NCBI GenBank assembly: GCA_013154075.1
Contig: JAADDG010000041.1
Span: 1 to 16,503, forward strand
DNA length: 16,503 nucleotides
Direction of reading: 5' to 3'
From: Campylobacterota bacterium
Lineage (GTDB): Bacteria > Campylobacterota > Campylobacteria > Campylobacterales > JAADDG01
Shown here: positions 1 to 6,919 of the stretch, piece by piece
Layout: each line of letters opens with the position of its first letter
Position numbering within the stretch: position 1 is the first letter of the stretch
Position numbers and translations under genes: made by a program
Notes under the pieces: model-generated
What the model was told of the DNA's origin: nothing
The model's database searches: none
What the model saw: only the letters and a program-made list of their open reading frames with translations

Positions 1-1285
1 TCAAAAGAGAAGTTCTTATCGTAATTGCGGTATCCATATTGCCGTCAAATCCGAAATACCCGATAGATCCGCTATAATATCCTCTCTTTAAACCCTCAAA
101 TTCGGCAATAAGCTCCATAGCCCTTATTTTAGGCGTGCCGGTCATAGTTCCGGCGGTGAAAGTTGCCGCAAAGAGATCGAACATATCATATTTTTCATCC
201 AAAATAGCCTCTACATCGCTTACCATATGCATCACATGAGAATATCTCTCCACTCTCATCAATGCAGGCACATGCACGGTTCCCACTTTCGCCACTTTCC
301 CCACATCATTTCTTCCAAGATCCACAAGCATCAAATGCTCGGCTCTCTCCTTCTCGTCATTTAGCATCTCTATTTCGTTTTCTCTATCTTTTTCTATCGT
401 ATCCCCTCTTCTTCTTGTCCCGGCTATCGGCCTTAAAAGTATATGAGAATCTTTAAGCCCCACCATCACTTCGGGAGAACTTCCGGCTATTGCAAAATCT
501 TCAAATTCCAACAAATACATATAAGGAGAAGGATTTTTACTTCTTAGAATCCTATAAAAACTGAGTCTATCTATATTCGCAAATTGTGTGAAACGATTGG
601 ACATAACTATCTGAAAAACGTCTCCGCTTTTTATCATATCTTTCGATTTGGAAACCATCTCAAAAAATCTCTCTTTATCGAAAGCAAACTTTCCTTTATC
701 GAAATCTATTTCGCTCTTTTTGATCTCTATATAAGGAGAGGGAGTTTTCAAATACTCTATAATTTCGTCAAGCTGCTCTTCATACTCTTTAAAAGAGGTA
801 ATTAAAGTAAGAGTGTTTGTTTTGTGAGAAAAAGCGGCTACAAGTTTGGGACGAATCAAATCAAGATCGGGAATATTTAACTCATCCTCCAAATTATCCA
901 TATAATCTTTTAAAACAGGCTCAAAGACTTTTACCAAATCATATCCGATATAGCCGACAAAACCGTCTACAAAACCGACATTGAGCTTTTTGGTAAGCTC
1001 TTTATAATAGTTTTTATCCAGCTTTTCATAATAACTCTTGAGAAAAGAGAAAGGATTTTTATCTACCTTTTTTTTTTCTCCTTTCTCATCTATATACGTA
1101 GTCTCTCCATCTTTATGAATAAGTCTCTCTTTGTCGCCTATGAAGATGAAACTGTAATTTCCCTCGTCCGTATTTATAGCGCTTTCAAAAAGAAAAGTAA
1201 TCTCCCCTTTCGCCCTATCTTTCAATTTCTGATAGATCGAAATGGGAGTCAATTGATCGAAGAGAATCTGTCTGTAACTAACCAT
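1..1285 (-). CDS. trpE: Anthranilate synthase component I, C-terminus cut by window edge
   Basis: Aminase subunit that makes anthranilate from chorismate, the first step of tryptophan synthesis, normally with a TrpG glutaminase partner in the cytoplasm. I translated 428 codons from the ATG at 1285 to the left edge; a complete protein would be somewhat longer. An N-terminal Anth_synt_I_N domain (about 1-150) has the FESA segment at 33-36, which corresponds to the LLES feedback-binding motif, and NPSPYM at 251-256. The chorismate-binding domain (about 200 onward) shows PIAGT at 286-290, DLGRND at 322-327 and TAGTMTGTPK near 377-386. PIAGT with Ala, rather than the Lys of aminodeoxychorismate synthases (PIKGT), favours TrpE over PabB. 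The ATG abuts the TAG of the upstream SPOR gene with no gap, so it is translationally coupled to it. No leader peptide or attenuator is visible. Downstream trp genes, if present, lie outside the window. Confidence 0.9.
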   Translation of the reverse strand, partial: MVSYRQILFDQLTPISIYQKLKDRAKGEITFLFESAINTDEGNYSFIFIGDKERLIHKDGETTYIDEKGEKKKVDKNPFSFLKSYYEKLDKNYYKELTKKLNVGFVDGFVGYIGYDLVKVFEPVLKDYMDNLEDELNIPDLDLIRPKLVAAFSHKTNTLTLITSFKEYEEQLDEIIEYLKTPSPYIEIKKSEIDFDKGKFAFDKERFFEMVSKSKDMIKSGDVFQIVMSNRFTQFANIDRLSFYRILRSKNPSPYMYLLEFEDFAIAGSSPEVMVGLKDSHILLRPIAGTRRRGDTIEKDRENEIEMLNDEKERAEHLMLVDLGRNDVGKVAKVGTVHVPALMRVERYSHVMHMVSDVEAILDEKYDMFDLFAATFTAGTMTGTPKIRAMELIAEFEGLKRGYYSGSIGYFGFDGNMDTAITIRTSLL

Positions 1286-2218
1286 CTATCTAACCCTTAT
1301 AACGAAAGCTTCAGGGTTGATAGTCTCTTTTACTTTAGGCAAATCTCTTAAAGCTCTCTCCTTACTCGTATAAGGACCTACCAACACTTTCGTAGCTTTT
1401 TGTCCTCTAACCGTACTTCTTTTTATAATATATCTAAAACCGTTTCTCTCTATTTTTCTCAAAAACTCTCTTGTCGGCTGAGTTTTGAAAGAGGCGCTAA
1501 CTTGTATGAAATAGCCTTGTATTTTGGAAACTTTCGTAGGTTTGGATACGGTGGTTTTAACTACGCTTTTTTGAACCTCTTTTACTTTTTGTACGCTCTC
1601 TTTAGCGACGTTTTTGACCTCTTTTACAACCTTATCTACAACCTCTTTCTTAGGCTCTTTTTGAACCTCTTTAGGAGTTTCTACCGGTTTTATCTCTTTT
1701 GCGATCTCCTTTTCTATCTCTTTCGCTTTTTCTGCCGCTTTAGAAACCGACGGAGCGGATTTAGCCTGCTTTTGTTTGATCTCTTTCTCTTTAAGGCTTT
1801 TCACCATCTCGTCAAAGTTATCTTCATCCTCTATAGCGGCCTCTTTCTCCGCCTCTTTATCGGCAACCCCCTCATCTTCGACCGGTACCTCTTTAAAGAG
1901 ATCTTCATCCTTTACTTCCTTATTATCGGCGGCACTCAAAGTATCAGGCTCGGCAGCCTGCTGCATCTCGTTTGGAGGAATCAAAGAAGCCCCCTCATCC
2001 TGATTGGAGCTGTTAATGAATTTCATAATAACCAACACAACCAAAAAGAGCAAAATCATAGAAGAGATGATAAGCAAAATCTTCTTGACACTCATGCCTT
2101 TACTCTTCTTTTTCGGACTTATCTTATCCAAGATAATGTCGTTTAGATCCTCCTTGCTTTTGGAGTTCTCTTTAGAAGCAGAAGCCTCTTTTTTCTCTTC
2201 TTGTTTTTTCTCTTCCAT
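1286..2218 (-). CDS. Membrane-anchored SPOR-domain protein
   Basis: Predicted bitopic inner-membrane protein that binds septal or glycan-stripped peptidoglycan through a C-terminal SPOR domain, so a likely division or envelope role. The layout is a charged Lys/Glu cytoplasmic tail (1-45), one hydrophobic helix (about 46-68), an acidic then Lys/Glu/Val-rich periplasmic linker (about 75-228, low complexity), and a SPOR domain (about 232-310) with the YFIQVSASF strand, a VLVGPY strand and a final AFVIRV strand. FtsN and DedD share this plan, but no FtsN-specific feature is visible, so I give no symbol. The ATG at 2218 has an AAGGTGAG Shine-Dalgarno-like stretch just upstream and a good promoter further up. 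The gene ends exactly where trpE starts, an odd functional pairing that may reflect only operon packing. Confidence 0.85.
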   Translation of the reverse strand: MEEKKQEEKKEASASKENSKSKEDLNDIILDKISPKKKSKGMSVKKILLIISSMILLFLVVLVIMKFINSSNQDEGASLIPPNEMQQAAEPDTLSAADNKEVKDEDLFKEVPVEDEGVADKEAEKEAAIEDEDNFDEMVKSLKEKEIKQKQAKSAPSVSKAAEKAKEIEKEIAKEIKPVETPKEVQKEPKKEVVDKVVKEVKNVAKESVQKVKEVQKSVVKTTVSKPTKVSKIQGYFIQVSASFKTQPTREFLRKIERNGFRYIIKRSTVRGQKATKVLVGPYTSKERALRDLPKVKETINPEAFVIRVR

Positions 2219-2248
2219 CGTCTCACCTTTACATGTTTTCTATCAAGA

Positions 2249-2277
2249 ATTATAATATAATTTTACCAAAGAAACAA
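2249..2277 (-). promoter_or_regulatory. Candidate sigma-70 promoter for SPOR gene-trpE
   Basis: On the minus strand a perfect TATAAT (2249-2254) is preceded, after a 17-base spacer, by TTGTTT (2272-2277), a weak -35 hexamer. It lies in the 71-base gap downstream of the lipoprotein gene and about 30 bases before the SPOR ATG. It suggests that SPOR-trpE can be transcribed separately from the slyD operon. No terminator is visible in the gap, so read-through is also possible. Confidence 0.6.
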
Positions 2278-2289
2278 ATTTTTATCTTT

Positions 2290-2988
2290 TTATTTTTTGA
2301 CTATCAACTTGGGATTATCGGTATTTTTAGACTCTATCACCCTTTGAGATTTGGTACTCTCCTTAAGCACTCCTATTATCTCTTTTTCACTCTCGGGAGA
2401 GAGTTTTTGAGTGGATAAAATATCCAAAATTTTATTTACTCTTTGATGGTGATGCTCTTGCATCTGCATCTCTTTTTCTTTCTTTATTCTCTCTTCTTCG
2501 AGTTTTAGTTTCAAATCTCTATTCTTTTTATTGATTATATAAGCTATTAAAAGAGCGAAAAATAAGATCACACCTATCACTATAACGGCTATTTTTAAAA
2601 CTTCGAGTCTTTTTTCTTCAATCTCTTTTTGAAGTTTCTGATTTTCCAAAGATATCTCTTTGTTTATGGACGCTACCTGCAACGCGTTTTTAGCCTCGAT
2701 CTCCTTTACCCTCTTCTCTCTCTCCGCCTCTATTTTGGCAAGCTCTATTTGAGATTTGGATCTTAACTTCTCTATCTCCAAACTGTTTTGTATCTCTTTT
2801 TCTCTCAAAGCGTTGTTGTTTTCTTGCATTTTCAAAGCGGCTTCACCACTATTAGCAGTAGTGGCGTTTTGGGAAGAGAGGGCTTTGACGGGATTTTCAT
2901 CTCCTCTAAGAACTTTCAATTCTCTCGGTTCATACTTACAGCCGGCTATAAAAATGAAAATAAAAGCTAAAAAAATATACTTTTTCAT
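2290..2988 (-). CDS. Predicted lipoprotein with coiled coil and internal membrane helix, unknown function
   Basis: I do not recognise the family. The N-terminus is a lipoprotein signal (MKKY plus a hydrophobic stretch) ending in the lipobox IAGC, with the lipidated Cys at 17. A Glu/Lys-rich heptad-like region (about 55-130) is probably a coiled coil. A strongly hydrophobic segment at about 132-152 is flanked by Lys/Arg-rich stretches, followed by a second charged helix (about 155-183) containing a HHH cluster, and a polar tail. Having both a lipobox and an internal membrane helix is unusual. It would place residues 17-131 in the periplasm, with the acyl chain on the outer leaflet of the inner membrane and the C-terminal third in the cytoplasm. 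The ATG at 2988 lies three bases after the ttcA-like stop, with GAGGAA as ribosome binding site, so it is the last gene of the slyD operon. It could be a stomatin-like or scaffold-type protein, but nothing proves it. Confidence 0.75.
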   Translation of the reverse strand: MKKYIFLAFIFIFIAGCKYEPRELKVLRGDENPVKALSSQNATTANSGEAALKMQENNNALREKEIQNSLEIEKLRSKSQIELAKIEAEREKRVKEIEAKNALQVASINKEISLENQKLQKEIEEKRLEVLKIAVIVIGVILFFALLIAYIINKKNRDLKLKLEEERIKKEKEMQMQEHHHQRVNKILDILSTQKLSPESEKEIIGVLKESTKSQRVIESKNTDNPKLIVKK

Positions 2989-2991
2989 AAA

Positions 2992-3759
2992 CTATTCCTC
3001 GCTTACTTTATATCTATTCTCGTCCAAAAAACTATCGTCGTGAATATGTTCGAAAGCCGCTTTTAATGAGATAAATAGTTTATTATTTTTAGCTTCAAGT
3101 TCCCTTAAAAGTCTCTTCGCTTCGGCTCTTGCATAAGGCATTTTTACATCAAACCTCATACTCGGACAAGCTTCGTCTCCGATAATAGGAAATTGATTTT
3201 CCAAAGCAGCGTTTAAAAGTTGCCTCTCTCTTACGAAAATCAGAGGTCTTATCACTATCAAACCGTTTTTCGCTCTATATTTAGCCGGCAAAGATCTAAG
3301 CGCACCGTTATACATAAAATTCATAAAGAAACTCTCCGCCGCATCATCAAGATGATGTCCTAAAGCAAGTTTATTATAGCCGTGTTTCAAAGCGTAACTA
3401 TATAAAGCTCCCCTTCTCATTCTCGAAAAAAAACTGCAATATGAGGAGTTTTCTCTAATTTTCTCTTTTCCGACTTCAAAAATATTGGTTTCAAAAACTT
3501 CATAAGGGATATCATATTTTAAACAGTGCTCTTTCAAAGCATCAAAATTCTCCCCCATACCGTAACTAACGGTAACGGCTTTATACTCGAAATTAAACGG
3601 AGCGTGTCTGTGCATATGTTTTAAAACGTGAGCTAAAGTAAGAGAGTCCTTACCCCCGCTAAGTCCCAAAAGAACCTTATCTCCCTCATTTATCAAACGA
3701 TAACGGGCATTAGCCCGTCCTACAAGTTTTAAAAGTTTTTTACTTAGAGTTACCGACAT
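2992..3759 (-). CDS. ttcA: TtcA-like PP-loop tRNA thiolase
   Basis: Adenylating N-type ATP pyrophosphatase of the TtcA/TilS superfamily. TtcA proper makes 2-thiocytidine at tRNA position 32 using a [4Fe-4S] cluster. Numbering here follows the longer TTG-start reading of 258 residues; subtract 3 for the ATG start. Visible are the PP-loop SGGKDS (37-42), a GHHLDD motif (137-142), the CSFFSRMRRG block (111-120), where TtcA typically has CxxC followed by SR-RRG, and a later single Cys (ACPSM, Cys201). The second Cys of the CxxC is Phe114, so only two of three expected cluster ligands are present. I chose the ATG at 3759 because GAGG sits about 5 bases upstream; TTG at 3768 is the alternative. Both overlap the end of mtnN, so the two are coupled. 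C. jejuni, as I recall, has a similar gene after fabD-pfs. The substrate may differ from classical TtcA. Confidence 0.8.
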   Translation of the reverse strand: MSVTLSKKLLKLVGRANARYRLINEGDKVLLGLSGGKDSLTLAHVLKHMHRHAPFNFEYKAVTVSYGMGENFDALKEHCLKYDIPYEVFETNIFEVGKEKIRENSSYCSFFSRMRRGALYSYALKHGYNKLALGHHLDDAAESFFMNFMYNGALRSLPAKYRAKNGLIVIRPLIFVRERQLLNAALENQFPIIGDEACPSMRFDVKMPYARAEAKRLLRELEAKNNKLFISLKAAFEHIHDDSFLDENRYKVSEE

Positions 3760-4453
3760 CGGCCTCAATTATCTTATCTACCATAGAGATTATAAACTCG
3801 GCACTCACTTTAGCGGAGCTTTTTAGAAATTCGTCAAAATCGAAACTCGCATCCATATCGGCCGCATCGCTTATGGCTCTCAAAATAAAGAAAGGTATAT
3901 CCAAAGCGTCACAAACCACAGCTACCGCGGCTCCCTCCATCTCCAAAGCGTCAGCTTCGAAAACACCCTTTATCCACTCTTTTCTTTTCTGATCCGCTAT
4001 AAACTGATCTCCCGTAGCTATTATTCCGCTCTTTAGCTCTATATTTTTCTCTTTCGCAACCTCAAAAGCTATCGATTTTAGATCTTTATCGCTATCTATA
4101 CAAACGGCACCTTCGGGCACATATCCGTAAGGATGGCCGAAAGCCGTTATATCCAAATCGTGCTGACAAAGTTTGTCACCCACTATCAAATCACCGATTT
4201 TCAAAGAGGGATTTATAGCCCCGGCAACTCCGCTAAATAGAAGCTTTTGACATTCGAACTTCTCTATCATCGTAGCTGCTGTTAAAGTGGCAAACACCTT
4301 TCCTATTTTGCTATAGGCTATCACTATTTCGCTGTTTTTATAAGCAATTTTATAAAATTTATTTTTCGCATAATCGATGGTTTCATAATCTTTAAAATAT
4401 TCAAGTAGAGGCTCTATCTCCTCTACCATCGCTCCCATTATCGCTATTTTCAT
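3740..4453 (-). CDS. mtnN: 5'-methylthioadenosine/S-adenosylhomocysteine (aminofutalosine) nucleosidase
   Basis: Cytoplasmic MTA/SAH nucleosidase (Pfs) that removes adenine from methylthioadenosine and S-adenosylhomocysteine. In Campylobacter and Helicobacter relatives the same enzyme also hydrolyses 6-amino-6-deoxyfutalosine in menaquinone synthesis, so it may serve both routes here. The 237 residues match the family's usual length (about 230). Expected catalytic residues are visible: Glu12 in MVEEIEP, the purine-site GVAGA turn at 75-79, the ALEMEGAA motif with Met172-Glu173, and the general acid Asp196 in RAISDAAD. The start is the ATG at 4453, giving the canonical MKIAIMGAM beginning. It follows fabD by 11 bases and overlaps the TtcA-like gene at its 3' end, so it sits mid-operon. 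Confidence 0.93.
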   Translation of the reverse strand: MKIAIMGAMVEEIEPLLEYFKDYETIDYAKNKFYKIAYKNSEIVIAYSKIGKVFATLTAATMIEKFECQKLLFSGVAGAINPSLKIGDLIVGDKLCQHDLDITAFGHPYGYVPEGAVCIDSDKDLKSIAFEVAKEKNIELKSGIIATGDQFIADQKRKEWIKGVFEADALEMEGAAVAVVCDALDIPFFILRAISDAADMDASFDFDEFLKSSAKVSAEFIISMVDKIIEADVGNSK

Positions 4454-4464
4454 AAGATACTCTC

Positions 4465-5391
4465 TTATTTGATATTTTCAAAAACACTCTGCATAGAAGC
4501 GCTATCCGTCACGCTTAAGGTAGGCTTTTTGGTAATTTTCCTGTTTATTCCCCTAAGCACCGATCCGCCAAATTCAATAAAAATATCAGTATCGTTTTCA
4601 TAATTTTTAATGGAATGTTTATATTTTACAGGCTTTACAAGCTGCTCGGTAAGAAGCTTCAAAGCCTCCTCTTTCGTGTTGTAAGATTTGGCGGTAACGT
4701 TGGAGATAACGTCGGAGAGAAATTCATCCTTTAAAAATTCCTGCAAATATGGCTCAAGGCCTTTAGCGGCGGACTCAAGTAAAGGACAATGGCTCGCTAC
4801 CGACATATTCAAAAGAAGAGCTCTCTTAGCACCTCTTTCTTTAAACAAAGGCTCGGCCTTTTTCAAATCCTCTTTTATTCCGGCAACCACTATCTGACCG
4901 TCGCTATTATAATTGGCCGGCCAAACTTTGTAACCTTCATTTCTTAAATCGGAGCATATCTCCTCTACGATCTCGTCCGCCAAACCTATCAATACCATCA
5001 TTCCCGCATCTTGCCCTTCGCAAGCTTTTTGCATCAAAAAACCTCTTTTGTGCACAAGCTCTATCGCATCGGCAAAATTCAAGGCTCCCACACTAACCAA
5101 AGCGGAAAACTCTCCAAGAGAATGTCCCAAAGCGAAAACGGATCTGATACTCATCTCGTTTTCGAAAATCTTATGAGCAACCGAACTTACAAGCAAAATG
5201 GCCGGCTGAGTGAACTCCGTCCTCTCAAGCTTATCGTTCTCTTCGAAAAGAAGCTTTTTCATATCCACTTTTATTCTATCACTCGCCTCTTCGAACATCT
5301 CTTTTGCGGTTTGGAAATTCTCATAAAAATCCTTACCCATTCCCACACTTTGACTTCCTTGTCCGGGGAAAAGAAAAGCTACCCTTTTCAT
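4465..5391 (-). CDS. fabD: Malonyl-CoA:acyl carrier protein transacylase
   Basis: Transfers malonyl from CoA to acyl carrier protein, supplying the extender unit for type II fatty acid synthesis in the cytoplasm. The 308 residues match FabD length. The oxyanion-hole motif FLFPGQGSQSVGMG spans 6-19, the nucleophile is Ser91 in GHSLGE (89-94), Arg116 sits in KRGFLMQ as the carboxylate-binding Arg, and the catalytic His201 lies in ASHCPLL. All key residues are present, so the enzyme should be active. The ATG at 5391 lies nine bases after the stop of the Fis/NtrC-like gene. The slyD-fabD-mtnN order resembles C. jejuni, as I recall it, where no regulator gene is inserted between slyD and fabD. Confidence 0.95.
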   Translation of the reverse strand: MKRVAFLFPGQGSQSVGMGKDFYENFQTAKEMFEEASDRIKVDMKKLLFEENDKLERTEFTQPAILLVSSVAHKIFENEMSIRSVFALGHSLGEFSALVSVGALNFADAIELVHKRGFLMQKACEGQDAGMMVLIGLADEIVEEICSDLRNEGYKVWPANYNSDGQIVVAGIKEDLKKAEPLFKERGAKRALLLNMSVASHCPLLESAAKGLEPYLQEFLKDEFLSDVISNVTAKSYNTKEEALKLLTEQLVKPVKYKHSIKNYENDTDIFIEFGGSVLRGINRKITKKPTLSVTDSASMQSVFENIK

Positions 5392-5400
5392 CGAAATCCT

Positions 5401-6189
5401 TTACAATAAATTTTCTATATCGTTGATTTTTTTTCTAAGAGTGTTTCTGTTTAGTCCCAAAATTTTAGAGAGTTTAAGTTGCGAACCGTACTTTTTCAAT
5501 CCGGCTCTTATAATCGCCAAATCGAAAATATTCAAAAAGGATCTGTAACTTCTATCTTCGCTTAAGTTCTTCTCAAAATAATTTTCCAAAATAGATACGA
5601 TATCCTCTTCTTTCATATTCTCTATTAAAAGTTTTTTATAAACTGATTTCTTCAAAGATTTTGCATTCAAAGAGAGATCCGGAGTAAAATCCTTAAAAAA
5701 ATCATCTCCGGCATTTAAAAAGAGATTCTCCCTCGCCTCTTTTAAATATATCTCGCTTAACGCTCTTACATCCTCTTCTCTTTCACTCAAAGGAGGAAGA
5801 TATATTTTTATTCCGAATATTTTATCGGTAATCTTTTTGTCTATATTTTTCAAAGAAGTGGCTATAACTCTAACGTTTTTTTGCTGCTTGATAGTTTGAA
5901 ATCTGTTGGAGTCCAAAATTTTATGAAAGTTCTTCACTATAACAACATCTTCGTTTAGACTTTCAAAAATTTCATAAAACTTCTTCTCTTTTTCCAAATC
6001 TATAATAGGAGCCGAAGGCGCTATAACCCGCGCCAAAGGAAGTTTACCGACTCCGATCTCACCCTCTATTAAAATATCTATTTTAAGGGTTTTTAAAATA
6101 TTGGCCGATTTTAAAGCTCTTTTTGAAGCTTCGCTTTTTGCTATAAAATTAATGGCAGCCACCGGTTCCGCAACCGCAACTGTGATCAT
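5401..6189 (-). CDS. Degenerate NtrC-type AAA+/Fis-HTH DNA-binding protein
   Basis: Looks like a sigma-54 activator that has lost its machinery. Numbering follows a 265-residue reading from TTG at 6198. A Walker A GEIGVGK (46-52) is present. The Walker B strand, normally ending in Asp-Glu, reads VVIVKNFHKI (85-94). There is no room for the GAFTGA loop that contacts sigma-54, and the FRxDLYYRL arginine-finger region is replaced by a KITDKIFGI stretch before the conserved LPPLSEREEDV (134-144). The C-terminus (about 222-262) is a well-kept Fis-family helix-turn-helix (AGLKKYGSQLKLSKILGLNRNTLRKKI). I infer a DNA-binding protein without sigma-54 activation. The start is uncertain: ATG 6189 (used here), TTG 6198 and GTG 6162 all lie inside slyD, and similarity to NtrC domains only seems to begin near NFIAKSEAS. 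It is coupled to slyD by overlap. Confidence 0.75.
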   Translation of the reverse strand: MITVAVAEPVAAINFIAKSEASKRALKSANILKTLKIDILIEGEIGVGKLPLARVIAPSAPIIDLEKEKKFYEIFESLNEDVVIVKNFHKILDSNRFQTIKQQKNVRVIATSLKNIDKKITDKIFGIKIYLPPLSEREEDVRALSEIYLKEARENLFLNAGDDFFKDFTPDLSLNAKSLKKSVYKKLLIENMKEEDIVSILENYFEKNLSEDRSYRSFLNIFDLAIIRAGLKKYGSQLKLSKILGLNRNTLRKKINDIENLL

Positions 6190-6652
6190 GTCCTCCAACT
6201 TGGCCTGAAATCACCTCATCGGGAGTAGCTTCTCTCGATTCCAAAACGTTTACTTTAAACTCAAGCTCCTTACCCGCCAACGGATGATTGAAATCGACTA
6301 TAACTTTCTCGTCATCGAACTCTTTTACGGTAACTTGAACGGTACTTCCGTCTTCTCCCTGTCCGTAAAGAATCATACCCTCTTTTAGATCTATATCTCC
6401 GAATTGAGATCTCGGTACCGCCTGCAATGCGTTAGCGTCATACTCTCCGTAAGCTTCCTGTGGGGATACGGTAATAGTAGCGCTATCTCCGGCGTTTAAC
6501 TTGACAAGCTCTTTTTCCAATCCGGGAATCAGCTGATTTTTACCGCTAACGAAAGATAGAGGCTCTCTTCCCATATTAGAATCTAAAACTTCGTCTTTTC
6601 CTTTCTCTCTCAATTCATATTCGATAGAAATAACTTTGTTTTCGGTTGACAT
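6149..6652 (-). CDS. slyD: FKBP-type peptidyl-prolyl isomerase with metal-binding tail
   Basis: SlyD-type cytoplasmic chaperone and cis-trans prolyl isomerase. The FKBP core (about 1-65 and 130-145) carries the inserted IF chaperone domain (about 68-127), typical of SlyD. PLSFVSG and LIPGLEKEL mark the FKBP active-site region. The last 13 residues (155-167) are a short His/Cys-rich tail (HDHSCGCGTGGCH). It is much shorter than the E. coli tail but similar in kind, and probably binds Ni or Zn, for example to supply nickel for hydrogenase or urease maturation. The ATG at 6652 has a clear AAGGAG Shine-Dalgarno. It is the first gene of the operon running leftward, and its 3' end overlaps the start region of the Fis/NtrC-like gene. 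Confidence 0.93.
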   Translation of the reverse strand: MSTENKVISIEYELREKGKDEVLDSNMGREPLSFVSGKNQLIPGLEKELVKLNAGDSATITVSPQEAYGEYDANALQAVPRSQFGDIDLKEGMILYGQGEDGSTVQVTVKEFDDEKVIVDFNHPLAGKELEFKVNVLESREATPDEVISGQVGGHDHSCGCGTGGCH

Positions 6653-6678
6653 TAATTCTCCTTATAAAATGTGCGAAT

Positions 6679-6707
6679 ATTGTAGCATAATGGAAGAATA
6701 ATCACAA
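6679..6707 (-). promoter_or_regulatory. Sigma-70 promoter of the slyD-fabD-mtnN operon
   Basis: On the minus strand TACAAT (6679-6684) is preceded directly by TGC, forming an extended -10. After a 17-base spacer there is TTGTGA (6702-6707), matching TTGACA at four of six bases. It lies about 27 bases upstream of the slyD ATG, giving a short leader. This is one of the better-formed promoters in the window. Confidence 0.65.
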
Positions 6708-6854
6708 GTAAAAAGGGAAAAAAGAGTTATATTAAAAATAGATTGTAAATTAGCTTTCATATTATTTTTTTAGTAGCGATAGTTTAATCTTATTAAATAT
6801 TTTGAAGCTTCATCTTCTTTTATAAATTAATTTTTTTATTTAAAATCTAAATTA

Positions 6855-6872
6855 TTTAATTAAAGTTTAATT
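6855..6872 (+). promoter_or_regulatory. Direct repeat / palindrome, possible operator
   Basis: TTTAATT occurs at 6855-6861 and again at 6866-6872, an 11-base period (one helical turn). The same stretch contains the perfect palindrome AATTAAA-G-TTTAATT (6858-6872). It covers the -35 region of the candidate promoter of the LVIVD gene. Tandem half-sites spaced 11 bases apart are typical of OmpR/PhoB-family regulators; the TTTAAG-N5-TTTAAG site of H. pylori HP1043 is similar in form. The surroundings are extremely AT-rich, so chance is a real alternative. Confidence 0.3.
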
Positions 6873-6888
6873 TTAACTTCTATACAAT
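6860..6888 (+). promoter_or_regulatory. Candidate promoter for the LVIVD-repeat protein
   Basis: TACAAT at 6883-6888 is a good -10. Seventeen bases upstream TTAAAG (6860-6865) is a poor -35. It lies about 31 bases before the ATG at 6920, which has AAAAAGGA as ribosome binding site. The rest of the 267-base divergent spacer (6653-6919) holds the slyD promoter and AT-rich sequence, with no other recognisable element. Confidence 0.45.
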
Positions 6889-6919
6889 GTAGTTAGAAAT
6901 CATTCAAAAAGGATATGAA

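Noticed and set aside
1..1285. Aminodeoxychorismate synthase (PabB) as identity of the left-edge gene
   Set aside because: PIAGT rather than PIKGT, plus the FESA and DLGRND forms, fit anthranilate synthase.
262..1351. Several short plus-strand open frames in the first 1.35 kb
   Set aside because: They are antisense to trpE, whose minus-strand translation is unbroken and carries family motifs.
1400..2146. Long plus-strand open frame (248 codons) opposite the SPOR gene
   Set aside because: It is Phe/Leu/Tyr-rich, as expected for the antisense of a Lys/Glu-rich low-complexity linker, and has no recognisable domain or ribosome binding site.
2261..2297. T-rich stretch between the lipoprotein and SPOR genes as a terminator
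   Set aside because: The T run is on the plus strand, while both genes are transcribed from the minus strand, and no GC stem precedes it.
6804..6811. GAAGCTTC palindrome in the divergent spacer
   Set aside because: It is an eight-base palindrome with no second copy and no relation to either promoter.
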